Source: Talinum fruticosum
Lineage: Eukaryota > Streptophyta > Magnoliopsida > Caryophyllales > Talinaceae
Length of the DNA: 64,000 nucleotides
Reading direction: 5' to 3'
Assembly (NCBI GenBank): GCA_021018815.1
Contig: JAITYX010000003.1
Span: 310,001-374,000 of the forward strand
A program made the translations under genes and the position numbers. Positions 36,401 to 48,595 of the stretch are shown piece by piece. Below the pieces are notes generated by a model, which was not told where the DNA came from, ran no database searches, and was given only the letters and a program-made list of their open reading frames with translations. Within the stretch, counting starts at the first letter, position 1. Every line of letters starts with the position of its first letter.

Positions 36401-37087
36401 GAAAAAGGTGAAGAAGTAGATCGAAACTCTATCAAGGTATGATTGGATCTCTGCTATATCTCACATCCAAGTAGACCGGACATTATGTTTAGTGTATGTC
36501 CGTGTGGAAGATTCTAAGCTAATCTAAAAGAATCACATCTCACTACGGTGAAGAGAATCTTTAGATATCTTACAGGGACTCAAAATTTATGTCTATGGTT
36601 CTCAAAAGACTCGAACCGACCCTCACTGGATACTTTGATGATGACTATGGAGGATACAAAATTGATAGAAAGGGCACATCAAAAGCATGCAAGTTTCTGG
36701 GTCAATCCCTTATATCTTGGCACTTAAAGAAGCAAAATTCAGTTGCTCTATCAATTGCTGAAGCTGAGTACATTGCAGCTAGCGCAAGCCGTGCTCGGAT
36801 TCTATGGATCAAACAACACTTGAAAGATCATGGACTTTCGTTCAAATCAATTCCAATCAAGTGTGATAATCAAAGTGCAATCAGCATCACTAAGAATCTA
36901 GTTCAAGCACTCAAAGACAAAACATATTGAGGTTAGGTGTCATTTTCCGAGAGATCATTCTGACAAAGGTGATATTGAACTTGAATTCATTCCTTCGAAA
37001 TTTCAGTTAGCTGATATTTTCACTAAGCCACTTACTAAGGATCAGTTTTGTTTTATTAGAAATAAACTTCGAATGATTAATGCATGA
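30468..37087 (+). pseudogene. gag-pol: Sirevirus-type gag-pol, copy 1 (decayed)
   Basis: It starts MARNNVEF at 30468 and ends TGA 37085-37087. Gag includes a CCHC knuckle (CFECGGKDHIVKDC, 31362-31403) and a charged Ser/Asp region. A minus-strand solo LTR (31850-33451) splits it. Downstream come the 'FTQGRKNLDMLLGSH' block, a decayed protease, and integrase with the HH-CC region (WHRRLGH, near 34315) and the DDE-domain block around 34500-34850. RT spans about 35610-36470, with the catalytic box reading YVADI at 36146-36160 instead of YVDDI, so the polymerase would be dead. RNase H has AEAEYIAA near 36757. Many stops and frameshifts are present. It would have encoded the polyprotein for reverse transcription and integration. 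Confidence 0.8.
31850..33451 (-). repeat. Solo LTR, minus strand, inserted in gag-pol copy 1
   Basis: It runs from TGAAGGTTTGC (the LTR end, inverted) to GAGTCTTCA (the LTR start, inverted), 1602 bp. It is flanked by CGAAG (31845-31849) and TGAAG (33452-33456), a 5-bp duplication with one change. Copy 2 gag-pol (near 42735) shows the unoccupied site. No internal sequence is present, so it is a product of LTR-LTR recombination. It resembles the middle LTR more than the outer pair and has an inverted TATA box near 32513. Confidence 0.85.
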
Positions 37088-37483
37088 TTATGTGATTTTC
37101 TAAGTGAAATTATCTTGCATGATTATGTGTTATATGTTTTTTTCTTTGTCTTAATAACAATTGGTTCCCTCGACCTAGTAAAACCGAGTTAGGAGTTATT
37201 ATGTGCTTGTATTTTCCGTGTCACTCGTAAACCAAACCGAGTCGGACTCGGTATTTGAGACAAATGGACTTCAAAATTCTGAAATCATCTTTAGATTAGT
37301 GGAGAATTTCAGAAATTTCTTTTAAAATTTCTCTTTTCTCTCTCTACCGCGCGCATCGATCGGGGAACTAGCTATTGGGAGAAACACACTGGAATCCTAA
37401 CCATTGGAGACGAAACCTTACAGACTGTCTCGAGTGACCGTTGGAGGATTAGGTCGAACGAATTCGAAGGACATTCCTTTCGC

Positions 37484-37491
37484 TATAAATA
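37484..37491 (+). promoter_or_regulatory. Internal TATA box upstream of env-like ORF, copy 1
   Basis: CTATAAATAGC sits 163 bp before the env-like ATG (37647) and about 400 bp after pol ends. A pyrimidine-rich leader follows. A CCGTTG (MYB-core) motif is near 37439. The same arrangement occurs in copy 2 at 46767. Confidence 0.5.
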
Positions 37492-37646
37492 GCATCCATT
37501 TTCCTTCATTTTGCTACTTTACTCTCTATTAACCTAATCTCTCGCACACTCACTCTTGTACACAGAGCTGTAAGTATTCTTTTGCATTCTCTCTCTCGTG
37601 TCTCGTTCCTTCAAGCTCACTCTCTTTTACTTTAAAATCCTCAACC

Positions 37647-39260
37647 ATGAATAAAAGAGGTTCAACCCAAGACTTTCTAGTGGTCTGCAACCAAGAAACC
37701 TAGAACCAAGCAAACCCAAGAGGGTCCTTCTAACCCCTCCAAAATCTTCGTCACCCAACACCTCACGTTGGATGACAAGTTCTTCCCAACCACATCCTTC
37801 TTGTGGTTGAATCACATCAAAACCACTTGGAGTCTACAACTTCCTTTGCTTCGGTGATTTTATTTATCCAAAATTCATTACTCGGTTCTATTCTAATCTT
37901 TCGTACTCGAGGGTGTCATCACCTCAAGAGTTTGTGACATAGTTGTGCGCATAAACCTTTCCTTCATCCGTCGTCTTTTTAATGTTTCCTCTCTCTTTCT
38001 CAACTACAATCCCATCCCTTTCAACGAGATTACGGATAAGTTCTTTGCAAAATACACCAAGGAAGTCCCCGAGTCACGTAAGAATTTCTCAGTGACTCAA
38101 ATAAAGACCAAGGCCGGACTTTTCTGTTTCCTTCGATGAGAACTTTCTTGTCTCATCATTCAAGCAAAGAGAATCCTAACTCAAAGATTCTCAAAGCTTT
38201 GTTCGATATCCTCGAGGGCTACAATGTAGACCTCTTCCCAGCTATTATTGAGCGGATGACCACCTGTGCCGGCTCGGTCATAGAGAAACTTTCCTCTTCC
38301 CTTGGGAGTCCTTCTAACTGTAGTTTTCAAGCACTTTGAGGTTTGCCTCCCCTCGGACCTAAATTCGATATCCGAGGCTGCCATCAATGTTAGCAAGAAG
38401 GAGCGTGTTGGATACGAGTACTAGGAAACCAAACTTGGTGTCCGGGTCCATGGGTCGAACCGAGGCGACCTTGACCCCTCCACGGACTCGGACTCGGACT
38501 CATCTATCTCTCCCTCCTCCACTTGGTCGTGCTTCCACCTCAGGTCCTCCTCCCCAAGCTACTCTCGCCTTGACTACAGCCACGATAGACATGCTCTCCT
38601 TTGTGTTCACAAAAATTCGAGACACACTTCGCTCCTTCAAAACCGTCCTTTAGACGATGACCATCAACAAGAAAACGGTCCAATGTCGATTTAAGAGTAA
38701 CAGGATGTGCTCCTCAAAATAAAGAGCTTGGTCAAGGAGCAACAGGAGCAACTCGAGCTCCTCCGTGAAAGGCGGACCAAGGCCGCAGGACCTGCAGCAG
38801 CTCAAATACGTTTGAGGAGTCCTCGAGCCATGCCAAGTCTCCCTCCGAAGAGGCAGCAGAAGAAAAGGAAGTTGCGGCTGAAGCAACTATTTATGAGGAG
38901 AAGGAGGAAGAGAAGGAGGAATAAGATGAAGAGGAGAAAAAGGCGAGAAAAAGAGAAGAAGGAAGAAGCTCGGGGACAAGGTATCGAAGTTCCTTAACCG
39001 GAGCCGATCAGCTCGGACATGTAGTCCGAGTGGGTAAGAAGACCCTTCGGATGTTGGACAGTCCACGAGTGGTCTAGCCAAAAGTAGTACCCCCTTCGTT
39101 GTCTTCCAAGAGGATGAGCCTTTGGATGACTTAGTTCGGGTCGACCACTCGGAGTTGAGCCACTACCAGAGATCCCAGTGCTCAACATCATTGCAAGCAT
39201 ACCAGTGCAGGAGCACCGCAAGCTCATCCACCAAAGCACAAACCACCCAACGAGAATAGA
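37647..39260 (+). pseudogene. env-like extra 3' ORF, copy 1 (decayed)
   Basis: It starts MNKRGSTQDFL at 37647 and is homologous along its length to 47035-48590. Recognisable blocks are LDDKFFPTT near 37768, the FNVSSLFLNYNPIPF to LKALFDILEGYNVDLFP stretch (37980-38240), and a charged Glu/Lys-rich coiled-coil-like C-terminus (38700-38990). Several stops and shifts occur. Sireviruses often carry an env-like ORF after pol, and the N-terminal domain resembles the 'putative plant transposon protein' family in them. I see no clear transmembrane segment or signal peptide, so an envelope role is not supported by sequence alone. Confidence 0.6.
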
Positions 39261-39575
39261 TAGTCTGTCTTATTTTGGGGGAGTTTCTCTCACCCCTTTG
39301 TAAATATTTTATGTGAAGTCAATGAGAATGCATTTCGTTCGTAAACCGAATGCAAGTATTTCGAGTTTCCATCCAATATGTTTTCTTGCTTAGCACTCGT
39401 CATTAAAATCAATGCATTTCATTAATAATTTCGTGTATCTCGGACTCATGTCTTCTCTTGCTCTATGAACTATGAAATCTTAAGTTTCTTTCCTGAGCAA
39501 GTTTACAAATTTAATCTCTTATCACTAACAAAGTTTCTATCTAAGTATGGAATGCCTTTCATAAAAAGGGGAGAT
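39261..39575 (+). other. Copia 3' untranslated region and polypurine tract
   Basis: AT-rich, non-coding. The last 16 bases (AAAAAGGGGAGAT type, 39563-39575) are the polypurine tract directly before the middle LTR. Confidence 0.7.
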
Positions 39576-41296
39576 TGAAGACTCGGACTTTTACTTACTC
39601 GTTTCGAGTTCCATCACGGAATCAGGTATAAGACTTCATCTCTTATAGGGTTTTGACTTCAAGTCATTCCATGCCTCTTAGAAACTTTTATGAGTGATAT
39701 AACATTTCTTTTGAGTGTTATAGAAACTATTATGTTGTTTTCGCCGACTCTAATTGACTCGGAAAGCATACTTCTATATGCTACTTTTCACTCGAGTCCG
39801 AGTCACTCAATACTCGGATATATCGCATGATTCAAACACTATCTTTTCCGCACTCTAATTCAGGTCCGACTTCATGTTTCGGACAATAAATTGTTCCAAG
39901 TCAGCATATTTTAGTTTGAATTTCTATTTAGTCTAGATCAAGTCTGTTTACTTTGATATTCTTTATCCGATTTGATTGCCTACTAGACTCGACTAAGATG
40001 GAATTTTGAGTTTCATGGATATTAGACTTAGAAAATTCCTTTTATTTTCCGACCCGGATAATTATCTCTTAATTATCTTAGTTATAATATTATTTGTGTC
40101 TAATCTTGGACCAAAGTACTTTATACTTTGAGAACCAAATTGATTTACTTTTGTAGGTTATTCAAACGAGGCTATCCTAATTTCAAATACAAAAGTAACC
40201 GGCTTCCAAAACATCAAATCACCAAGCAAGATGCTTTCCCAGCCCTTATCCTATTCGACCCCTTGCTCTACTTTTTGGGTGATGCAAGGTGCCGAATAAC
40301 AGGTTGGGATCCTTAATCCGAGATTTATCCCTTGGGGTAGACTCCTCATACTAAGATACTAGGCTTTTTCCGCATCCGACCTAGCCCCGACACCGTGTCG
40401 GGGTTGTTTGTTTCCAAAGCCGGAAATCCGCAACACTAAGCTCAGCGGTGGCTTCCGCCTTATTTTTCAAGACACCACCAGTGGTTTTGGGACTTCCAAA
40501 GGAGTCAAGAACCATTGCCCAACGTTCATATCTCAACGGATATTTTCTGAGTGACTTAGAAAATCATCTACAACGGTCTCAAAGGATTTCCAGTCGGAAG
40601 ATGGACACAACGGCTATGCTTCTTGGTCATCTATAAATAGAAGCCAACTTTCAAGACTTGAAGATTGCCGAACCTATTGTTAATATATACATACTTGATC
40701 AAAAGTCATTGTATTCATTCTCAATCTTCTACTTACAACTCCAACTCTGTATTTCATAACTTTATGAGTTGTAAGGTCTTGTACTTAGTAACAAACACTC
40801 TCTTTCTTACTTTCTAAGTAAGGTCCCTTGATTGAGCTGTAAGGGTTAACTCAGCTCGATTGTCCCTAACTCGTAAGGGTTATCTCGGTTAGGAAACACT
40901 AGATCGGATAAGGGAATTTCGAGTCTAGGAAAAACCGTTAAGAAGTTGTTTAAGTGAGCAACTTGGATCAAGTCAGTCTACTGTATTTTGTGGACTCAAA
41001 ATAAAGGATTTAATTTCGTGCTTGGATTAGCACGGTTCGTGGTTTTTCGCCCCATGAGGGTTTCCACGTACTTTACGTGTTATTATTTTTCCGAGTGCAT
41101 TCTAGACTAAGATAGGTTCAAAGTTTCTGTTTTATCTATTTCTTCATTCTTCACTGAATTCGAGTTAGTACATTTCGAGCTTATACCGACTCCTACTCAC
41201 CTCGGATTAACATCTATATTAAATTTCAAACAAATTTCATCATAACCCTATTCACCCCCTCTAGGGTGACTTAGCCTCTCCCCGAGTAAACCTTCA
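39576..41296 (+). repeat. Middle Copia LTR (subfamily B, 1721 bp)
   Basis: TGAAGACTCGG to ACCTTCA, bounded by a polypurine tract on the left and a primer site on the right. It differs from the outer LTRs by about 20-25% and carries roughly 120 bp of extra sequence near 40240-40365. A 19-base near-palindrome lies at 40385-40403. Confidence 0.85.
40535..40639 (+). promoter_or_regulatory. Middle-LTR promoter: AACGG motifs and TATA box
   Basis: AACGG at 40535, 40572 and 40609, and TATAAATA at 40632-40639. Spacing is close to that in the outer LTRs (last AACGG 19-23 bp before TATA). The most distal site of subfamily A is AGCGG here. Confidence 0.55.
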
Positions 41297-41298
41297 AT

Positions 41299-41309
41299 TG
41301 GTATCGAGC
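41299..41309 (+). promoter_or_regulatory. Copia primer-binding site, copy 2 (one base short)
   Basis: TGGTATCGAGC, with the same missing A as at 30412, in an otherwise separate element copy. Confidence 0.8.
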
Positions 41310-41356
41310 CTAGCCTTTCAGAAAAGGATCTAACCATCCAAAGGTCTAAAGATCAA

Positions 41357-44300
41357 ATGGCTCGGAACAATGGAGAGTTCGATAAAGGAAGATCTTCCAG
41401 CCGACTACCAAAGGTCAAAGGATCCAACTTCGTGCACTCGAAAGAAACTCATGGAATGTTTCCTCCTGGATCATGATGAAGATATCCGGAACATCATACA
41501 AGAAGGAAACTACCTTCCCATGAAGACAGAAGAAACAAGAATTATGCCCAAAACAAAGGCTGAGTTCACAGCTGATGAAGCTGAAAAGTTCAGAAAGAAC
41601 TTCAAGGCAATGAACATTCTTATGTGCGCCATCAGTCGGAAGAATACAATCGAGTGTCTGCCTGTGATACAGCCAAAGAAGTGTGGGACACCCTGGTCAA
41701 CACTTATGAAGGTACAAGCCAGGTAAGACAAGTGAAGATAAGCCAATATCTTCATAAATATGAGCTATTCAAGATGGAGCCGGAAGAAAATATTACTCGG
41801 ATGTTCATTCGATTTACAAAGATTACCAATAATCTCAAATCTCTAGGTAAAAAGATTTCCCACGAGGAGATGTACGGAAAGATACTCGAAGCTTACCCAA
41901 GAAAAGATGGGGTCCCAAGATGACAGCTATCGAAGAGGCTCGGAACTTGTCTCTACTGAAGCCGGACGAACTTATTGGGAAGCTTCTCACCCATGAGATC
42001 CACCTGGATGAGGAGGATGTAGAGGTCAACACTAAAAAGAACATTGTCGCTGAAAGCCTCGAAACTAGAGAAGCGGATCCGAGTTCATCGGACTCGAAGA
42101 GGATCCCATGGCACTTATTGCTAGAGGCTTCAAAAGAATGATGAAGCACAAGAGATGGGATAAGAAGCCAAAAGAAGAGTTATATAAGAAAGACAAGAAG
42201 GATAGAAAAGGTAAATACTCTTCTCCTTCAAAGTTATCCTTCACTAAGAACTCTGGATGCTTTGAATGTGGCGATAAGGAACATATAGTCGAAGACTGTC
42301 CAAAGAGAAGAAGGGACAAAAAGAAGAAAAAGGCTATGATGGCCACATGGAGTGATGAGGACTCATCGGAAGATGACGAGGACTCGGATGACCCAAAGTG
42401 TCCGATGGCACTTTCGACTCGAAGCGGAAGCGAGTCGGACTCGGATCAATTAGACAATGAGGAAGCTAATCCTCAAGAGGTAATTGAGTACTTTCTCAAA
42501 TTCTCCAAAGTTGACTTAGCGAAGTATATTTTCACTTTGGATGAAAAGTCCAATTCCGATTCTTCTCACTTTAAAAAACAACTTGAGTCAATTTCCTCTG
42601 AGCATTTCTTTAATAAATGAGTTGGAAAAGCTGAGACTCACACTCGGAGAACTCAAGATTAGTGCTCAAATCAATGAGGCTGAGTCCGAGTTACTCGGAA
42701 AAGAAAATGAGCAGACTAAAGCAAAAGCTCAATGAGTCTCAAGATCTTGTTTTAAAATTTACTCAAGGTCAGAAAAACCTTGACATGCTCTTGGGATCTC
42801 AATGTGTCTCCTTCAGAAAGGAAGGTCTTGGTTTTAACAAAGAGGAAGAATCCAATTCCTACTTAGAGCTTTTCAAAAGGATTCCAGAGCTGTAAAGTTC
42901 AGGAAAGCTAAGCACAGTCCCACTCATAAAAATGAGAGAAGGATTGAGCCCGGACCAATTTATAGAAGAAAATCATCTCCATCGTTTTCCAAAAGAAAAA
43001 CCTTTCAAAAGAAAGAGACACAAACTCAGTTCTCAAAACATAAGACTCAAAATCGGACTAGACCCAAAGTCATTCAAATCCGGGTTCCAAAAACCTTCTT
43101 CCTTAGAAAAGGGCCACAGTAAAGGGTGTTACTTGGGTTTGTTAGAGGAAGTGAGAATGGTTAGTTTGTTTCTGTTTTGCGAGCTACTCGAAAAAGACCA
43201 AAAGGGCATTGGTACCTTGACGGTGGATGTTCACACCATATGTCGGGAGAGTCGGGACTCTTTTCCGAGTTAGAAGAGTTCAAAGGAGGAAAAGTCACAT
43301 TTGGAGATGACAGCAAAGGCAAGATAATTGGGATAGGCAAGATTGGAAAGGGAAGCAATCTGGTCGGCCCATTTTACCTTGTCAAAAGATTAAAGTACAA
43401 CTTGTTTAGTATCTCTCAATTGTGTGATAAAGGTTAAGAGGTAAGATTCACTCAAACCAACTGCTACATTTCCGATGACACTACCAAGGAGATCAAACTC
43501 TCAGGTAAGAGATCGGGTAACACTTATATTATCCCTCTTTCTGACCCGAGTTAGAATTTATCTTGTTTAAAAGCATCACTTCATGATGACTCATGGATTT
43601 GGCATCGTAGATTAGGCCATGTTAGCATGCATAGTATTAAGAAATTGGCATCTCATAGTTTAGTCGAGGTTTACCCAATTGTGCTTTCAAGAAAGACAAA
43701 GTTTGTGAAGCTTGCACAAAAGGGAAACAAGTCGGATCATCATTCAAATCCCGAAGACATTTTCCACGTCCAAGGTGCTTGAACTGCTACATATGGACTT
43801 ATGTGGTGAAATCCTGTTAAGAGCCTCGGAGGTCAATCATATGTACTTGTTATTATTGATGATTACTCACGATTTACCCGAGTGTGTTTTCTCAAGCATA
43901 AAAATGAAGCATTCAAGGAGTTCAGCGAGCTCTGCAGAAAAATCCAAGTTGAGTCTCGGACTCGGATCCGGAGAATTCGAACCGACCATGGAAGGGAGTT
44001 CGACTACTCAAAATTCTCGAGTTCTGCGACAAGAATGGTATCTCTCACAACTTCTCAACAACAAGAACTCCCCAACAGAATGCGAGTAGTAGAGAGAAAG
44101 AACATAACTCTTGAAGAAATAGCTAGGACAATGATGATTGAGCACAATCTACCCTACTATTTCAGGGCTGAGGTAGTCAACACTCGCAAACTACACATTG
44201 AACAAGTTGTCCCATCGGGCCCATCCTAAAGAAAACGCCATACGAGCTCTACAAAGGGAAGAAACCCAATATCTCATACTTCAAACCCTTTGGATGTAAG

Positions 44301-46369
44301 TGTTTTGTTCACAACAATGGTAAGGATCTCCTGACCAAGTTTGATGCTCGGTCGAGATGAAGGTATTTTTACGGGTTATTCATCTCATAGTAAAGCTTAT
44401 CGTATTTTTAATAAAAGAACTAACAAAGTGGAAGAAAGTATCCACGTTGTGTTTGATGAGCTTGAACAGGAAAAACCAAGTGAATCAACATTCTCGGACC
44501 TAAAGCTCAGCAGAGATGATGACCACGACAAAAATGAGCCTATCAGGAATCAAACCCAACCAGCTCAGAATGAAGTCACTCGAATGAAGTTACTCGGAAT
44601 AAGACAACTCAAGAGCCTCGCTCGGAATGATAACGGACAATCTGATGAACAAGAGCACTCGGAACAAGCTTCGAAGATCAAGCGGTTCAACCTATAGATC
44701 CGGTGAATCGGAGAACAGGTAGAGCATTCAAGTATGCTTCTAGTCACCCACTAGAAAACATATTATCCGATATCAACGAGTGGGGTAAGAACTCGTTCCT
44801 CTCTTCGGAATCTATGTGCATTCACTGCATTCATATCATTAACTCGAACCCAAAATTGCATTAGAGGCCCTAAATTAACCTGAATGGGTAGAGGCCATGC
44901 AAGAGGAACTCAATCAATTCGAAAGAAACCAAGTCTGGACTCTAACCAAACGACCTTCCGACCACCCAGTCATAGGTACCAAATGGGTTTTGAAGAACAA
45001 ATTGGATGAAGGTGGGTTGGTAGTCGAAACAAGGCTGGACTTATGGCTCAAGGTTACAATCGGGAAGAAGGGATTGATTGTGGAGAAACCTTTGCACCTG
45101 TTGCCGAATTGAAGCCATTAAAATCCTGTTAGCATTTGCATCTAGCATGAATATCAAATTATATCAAATGGATGTTAAGTGTGCTTTTCTCAATGGTTTT
45201 ATCGAAGAGAAAGTCTATGTCGAGCAGCCCTCGGATTTTAAAACTCGGAATTTCCAAATCATGTTTTCAAACTTCAAAAAGCTCTTTATGGTCTTAAACA
45301 AGCTCCCAGAGCTTGGTATGAAAGACTGAGCAATTTCTTGGTTCAAAATGATTTTAGAAGAGGTCAGATTGACAAGACTCTCTTTATAAAAACCAAGGGG
45401 AAAGATTTCCTTATTGCTCGAGATATATGTTGATGATATAATTTTTAGAGCTACTAATAAAATTCCGTGTCGAGATTTTTCGAATTAATGAGACAGGAAT
45501 TTCAAATGAGCATGATGGGAGAACTCAACTTCTTCCTTGGTCTACAAATCAAGCAAGACAAAAATGGAATCTATGTCCATCAATCAAAGTACACCAAGGA
45601 GCTGCTGAAAAAGTATAAACTTCAAGATGCGAAGCATGCAGCAACCCCTATGAGTAGTAGCTTGAAACTGTACTCGCACGATAAATGTAAAGCAATAGAT
45701 CGAAACTCTATGGAGGTATGATTGGATCTTTGCTATATCTTACTTCCAGTAGACCAGATATAATGTTTAGTGTCTCGCGTATGTGCAAGATTTCAAGCTA
45801 ATCCAAAAGAATCACATCTCACTGCGGTGAAGAGAATATTCGAGATGTCTTGCAGGGACTCATAATTTAGGTCTATGGTACTCCGGAGACTCGGAACCGA
45901 CTCTCACTCGGATACTCATATGCTGATTACGCTCGGATACAAAGTTGATAGAAAGAGCACCTCAGGATCCTACCAATTTCTAGGTCAATCCTTAACATCT
46001 TGGCACTCAAACAAGTAAAATTCGGTAGCTCTATCAACTACCGAAGCTGAGTATATTGCAGCTGGAGCATGTTGTGCTTGGATCTTATGGATAAAACAAC
46101 ACTTGAAAGATCTACGACTCTCTTTCAAATAAGTTCCAATCAAGTGTGATAATCGAGTGCAATCGGCATCACCAAAAATCCAGTTCGAGCACTCAAAGAC
46201 GAAACATATTGAGGTCGGGTATCATTTCTTAAGAGACCATTTTGAGAAACGTGATATTGAACTTCAATTCATTCCTACTAATCTTCAATTAGCTATTATC
46301 TTTACTAAGCCTCTTAGTGCATATCGGTTTTGCTTTATTAGGAATGAGCTTGGTATGTTAAATGCATGA
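41357..46369 (+). pseudogene. gag-pol: Sirevirus-type gag-pol, copy 2 (frameshifted, better preserved)
   Basis: It starts MARNNGEF at 41357 and ends TGA 46367-46369. Gag has the conserved VWDTLVNTYEGTSQV block and a CCHC knuckle CFECGDKEHIVEDC (42258-42299), followed by the acidic Ser/Asp stretch typical of Sireviruses. Protease has LDGGCSHHMSG (43216-43248). Integrase has WHRRLGH (43600), CEAC (43704-43715), the first Asp at 43796, TDHGREF (43981) and the Glu-containing VVERKN (about 44086). RT has YQMDVKCAFLNGF (45160) and intact YVDDII (45426-45443). RNase H has TEAEYIAAG (46037). At least ten one-base indels disrupt it, most at CTG or CAG sites, plus true-looking stops at 43436, 43552, 46016 and 46129. 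The domain order protease-integrase-RT-RNase H confirms Copia. Confidence 0.85.
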
Positions 46370-46766
46370 TTGTATGTTTTATGTGATAAATTTCATTGTT
46401 TGATTTTGTGTGTGCGCTTACAATTTTTTTAAATAACCATTAGTTCAGTTGATTTAGCGATACTGAGCCGATAGTTATTATTTGTTTCCAGTTTCGAGTC
46501 ACTCAAAAACCAAGCTGAGTCGGACTCGAGACTTTGAGAAAAATGGATTTAAAATTTCGAAATCATTTCTAGATCAAGTGGAGAATTTCGAATTTATTTT
46601 CAAAATCCTTAGTTTTCATCTCTCTCTCGCACGTCGTGATCGGACAACTAGCCGTTGAGAGATAAACCGCTGGAATTCTAACCGTTGAAGAAAGAACCGT
46701 CACACCGGTCGAGGTGACTCGCTGAAAGAGCCGAGTCGGAACGGATGCGAAGGTCATTTAATTTCT

Positions 46767-46774
46767 TATAAATA
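46767..46774 (+). promoter_or_regulatory. Internal TATA box upstream of env-like ORF, copy 2
   Basis: TATAAATAGC, 268 bp before the env-like ATG (47035), after two CCGTTG motifs (near 46651 and 46681) and before a (CT)n leader. A GTAAG donor-like site follows the leader near 46912. Conserved position with 37484. Confidence 0.5.
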
Positions 46775-47034
46775 GCGCTTATTCTCCTTCATTTCTTTAC
46801 TTTACTTCTCACATACTCTCTCTCTCTCTCTCTCGTAATCAAATCCTCGTGATCAAGTGCTCTGTGATTAAATCGACACCCTGTGTTCTCAAGCTTCATG
46901 AAGATCATCTCAAGTAAGCTCCGTCGCTCTCAAACTCTTTTCTCTTCTACTTTTTCATCTTATCTTTTACTTTCTTCGAGTCTTCTTCTCTTCTACTCTC
47001 TCTAAAGTTTATCCTCTCTCTTTTCTTATCAACA

Positions 47035-48590
47035 ATGTCGAAAAGAGGTTCTCATCCTGACTTTCTTGGCTCTGCCACAAAGAAACCCCGAACCAAAAGC
47101 CAAGAACGCCCCTCAAATTCTAAACCTATTGTCACCCAGAGCATCTTCGCTGGATGATAAGTTCTTCCCGACCACCAAATTTTCGTGGTTGCCTCACATC
47201 CAATCAAGTGGGGTTTATAATTTCCTTTGTTTCAGCGAGTTCATCTACCCCGAACTCATATCTAGGTTTTATACTCATCTCAACAACTCGAAGGTGTGCT
47301 AACCTCCGGGGTTCGAGACGTAATAGTTCGTTCGCATAAATACTTCTCTTCTTCATCATTTGTTCAAGGTCTCTTCTCTCTTCTTGAACAGCAATCCAAT
47401 CCCCTTCACCGAGGTCGTCGACGACTTCTTTGAAAAGTATGCCAAAGAGTTCCCCGGGTCACGCCAAAACTTTTACGTGACCCAACTAAAGTCGGAAGCT
47501 CGTCTTCTGTGCTTCTTGCTGATGAGAACCTTCTTCTCACAACACTTTAGCAAGGAGAACCCCAACTCCAAGCACCTCAAAGCACTCTTTGATATTCTAG
47601 AGGGCTATGAAGTAGACCTCTTTCCTACCATAATTGAGCAAATGGCCGTTGTGCCAGCTCGGACTCGAACAAGAACAACACCCCTCTTCCTTTCGATGCT
47701 CTTCTCACCCTTGTCTTCAACCAATTCAAAGTTCCTCTTCCCTCGGATCCGACCGCAGTTTCGAGGCTGCCATTGTAGTGGGCAAAAAGGAACTTCTAGG
47801 GTACGGTACAAGGAAACCGAACCTCGGTATCCGGGTTCATAGCTCGGAGCCGAGGCCATCTTCTCCACCTCGGACTCGAAAGATACTCCTCTTTCTCTTC
47901 CTGCTCCACCTGGTGGTGCTTCAACCTCAGGTGCTTCTAAGACTCTCTTTTCCATTTTGTCCACTTGCTTTCATGGACAAAATCTCCTCTGTTGCCTTGG
48001 AACTCAAGGACCTCCTCCGGTTATTCAAGACTGTCTTCCAGTCTATGACCATTAACTAGAAAACCGCCCAATCTCAACTCCGAGAGCAACAGGATGTGCT
48101 CCTTGAGATGAAGGCTCGGTGAAGGAGCGAGAGGAGCCGATCGAGCTTCTTCGGGAGAGACGATCTAAAGCAGCTCAGGATCAAGAAGACTCGGACACTT
48201 CGAGGAACCCTCGAGCCCTGCCAAGTCCTCCTCAAACAGAGGAGAAGATCAAGAAGAAGCGTAAGAGCCTCGCGATCGATGCAACTCTTTCCGAGCCTCG
48301 GTGAGCCGTAAGGCCGGGCGACCAAGGAGAACAAGGAGCAACAACCGAGGGTATAAGTGCTCCTAAAGCTCAACCAGAAGTGATCAGCTCAAACACCATT
48401 CTAAGCGGGTCGAAGACCTTGCTGCATAAGGACAGATCCGCAGCGAGTCAACCTCGAGCTCACCTCTCCAGCTTGTTCGAGACGAACCTCTAGATCCCAT
48501 CATTCCGGGTCAGCCACTCGGAATTGAGCCTTTACCAGAGATCCCTCGTTTTTGTTTTTGCTGAAAGGCAAAGGGGAGAATAGATAGATG
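47035..48590 (+). pseudogene. env-like extra 3' ORF, copy 2 (frameshifted)
   Basis: It starts MSKRGSHPDFLGSATKKPR at 47035, with a basic, nuclear-signal-like N-terminus. A conserved domain follows: DDKFFPTTKFSWLPHIQSSG, then EFIYPELISRFYTHL (47150-47300), then LFDILEGYEVDLFP (47584-47630). The C-terminal third is Pro/Ser-rich, then a Gln/Glu/Arg-rich helix likely to coil (near 48080-48180), then KIKKKRKS. The YPEL..FY motif is shared with proteins annotated as env-like in Sireviruses. Frame changes near 47150, 47297 and 47655, and a TAG at 48057, interrupt it. No clear membrane segment is visible. The function is unknown. Confidence 0.65.
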
Positions 48591-48595
48591 TCTAT

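Noticed and set aside
38707..38997. Arg/Lys-rich frame of 96 codons
   Set aside because: An off-phase reading of the Glu/Lys-rich C-terminal region of the env-like ORF; low complexity.
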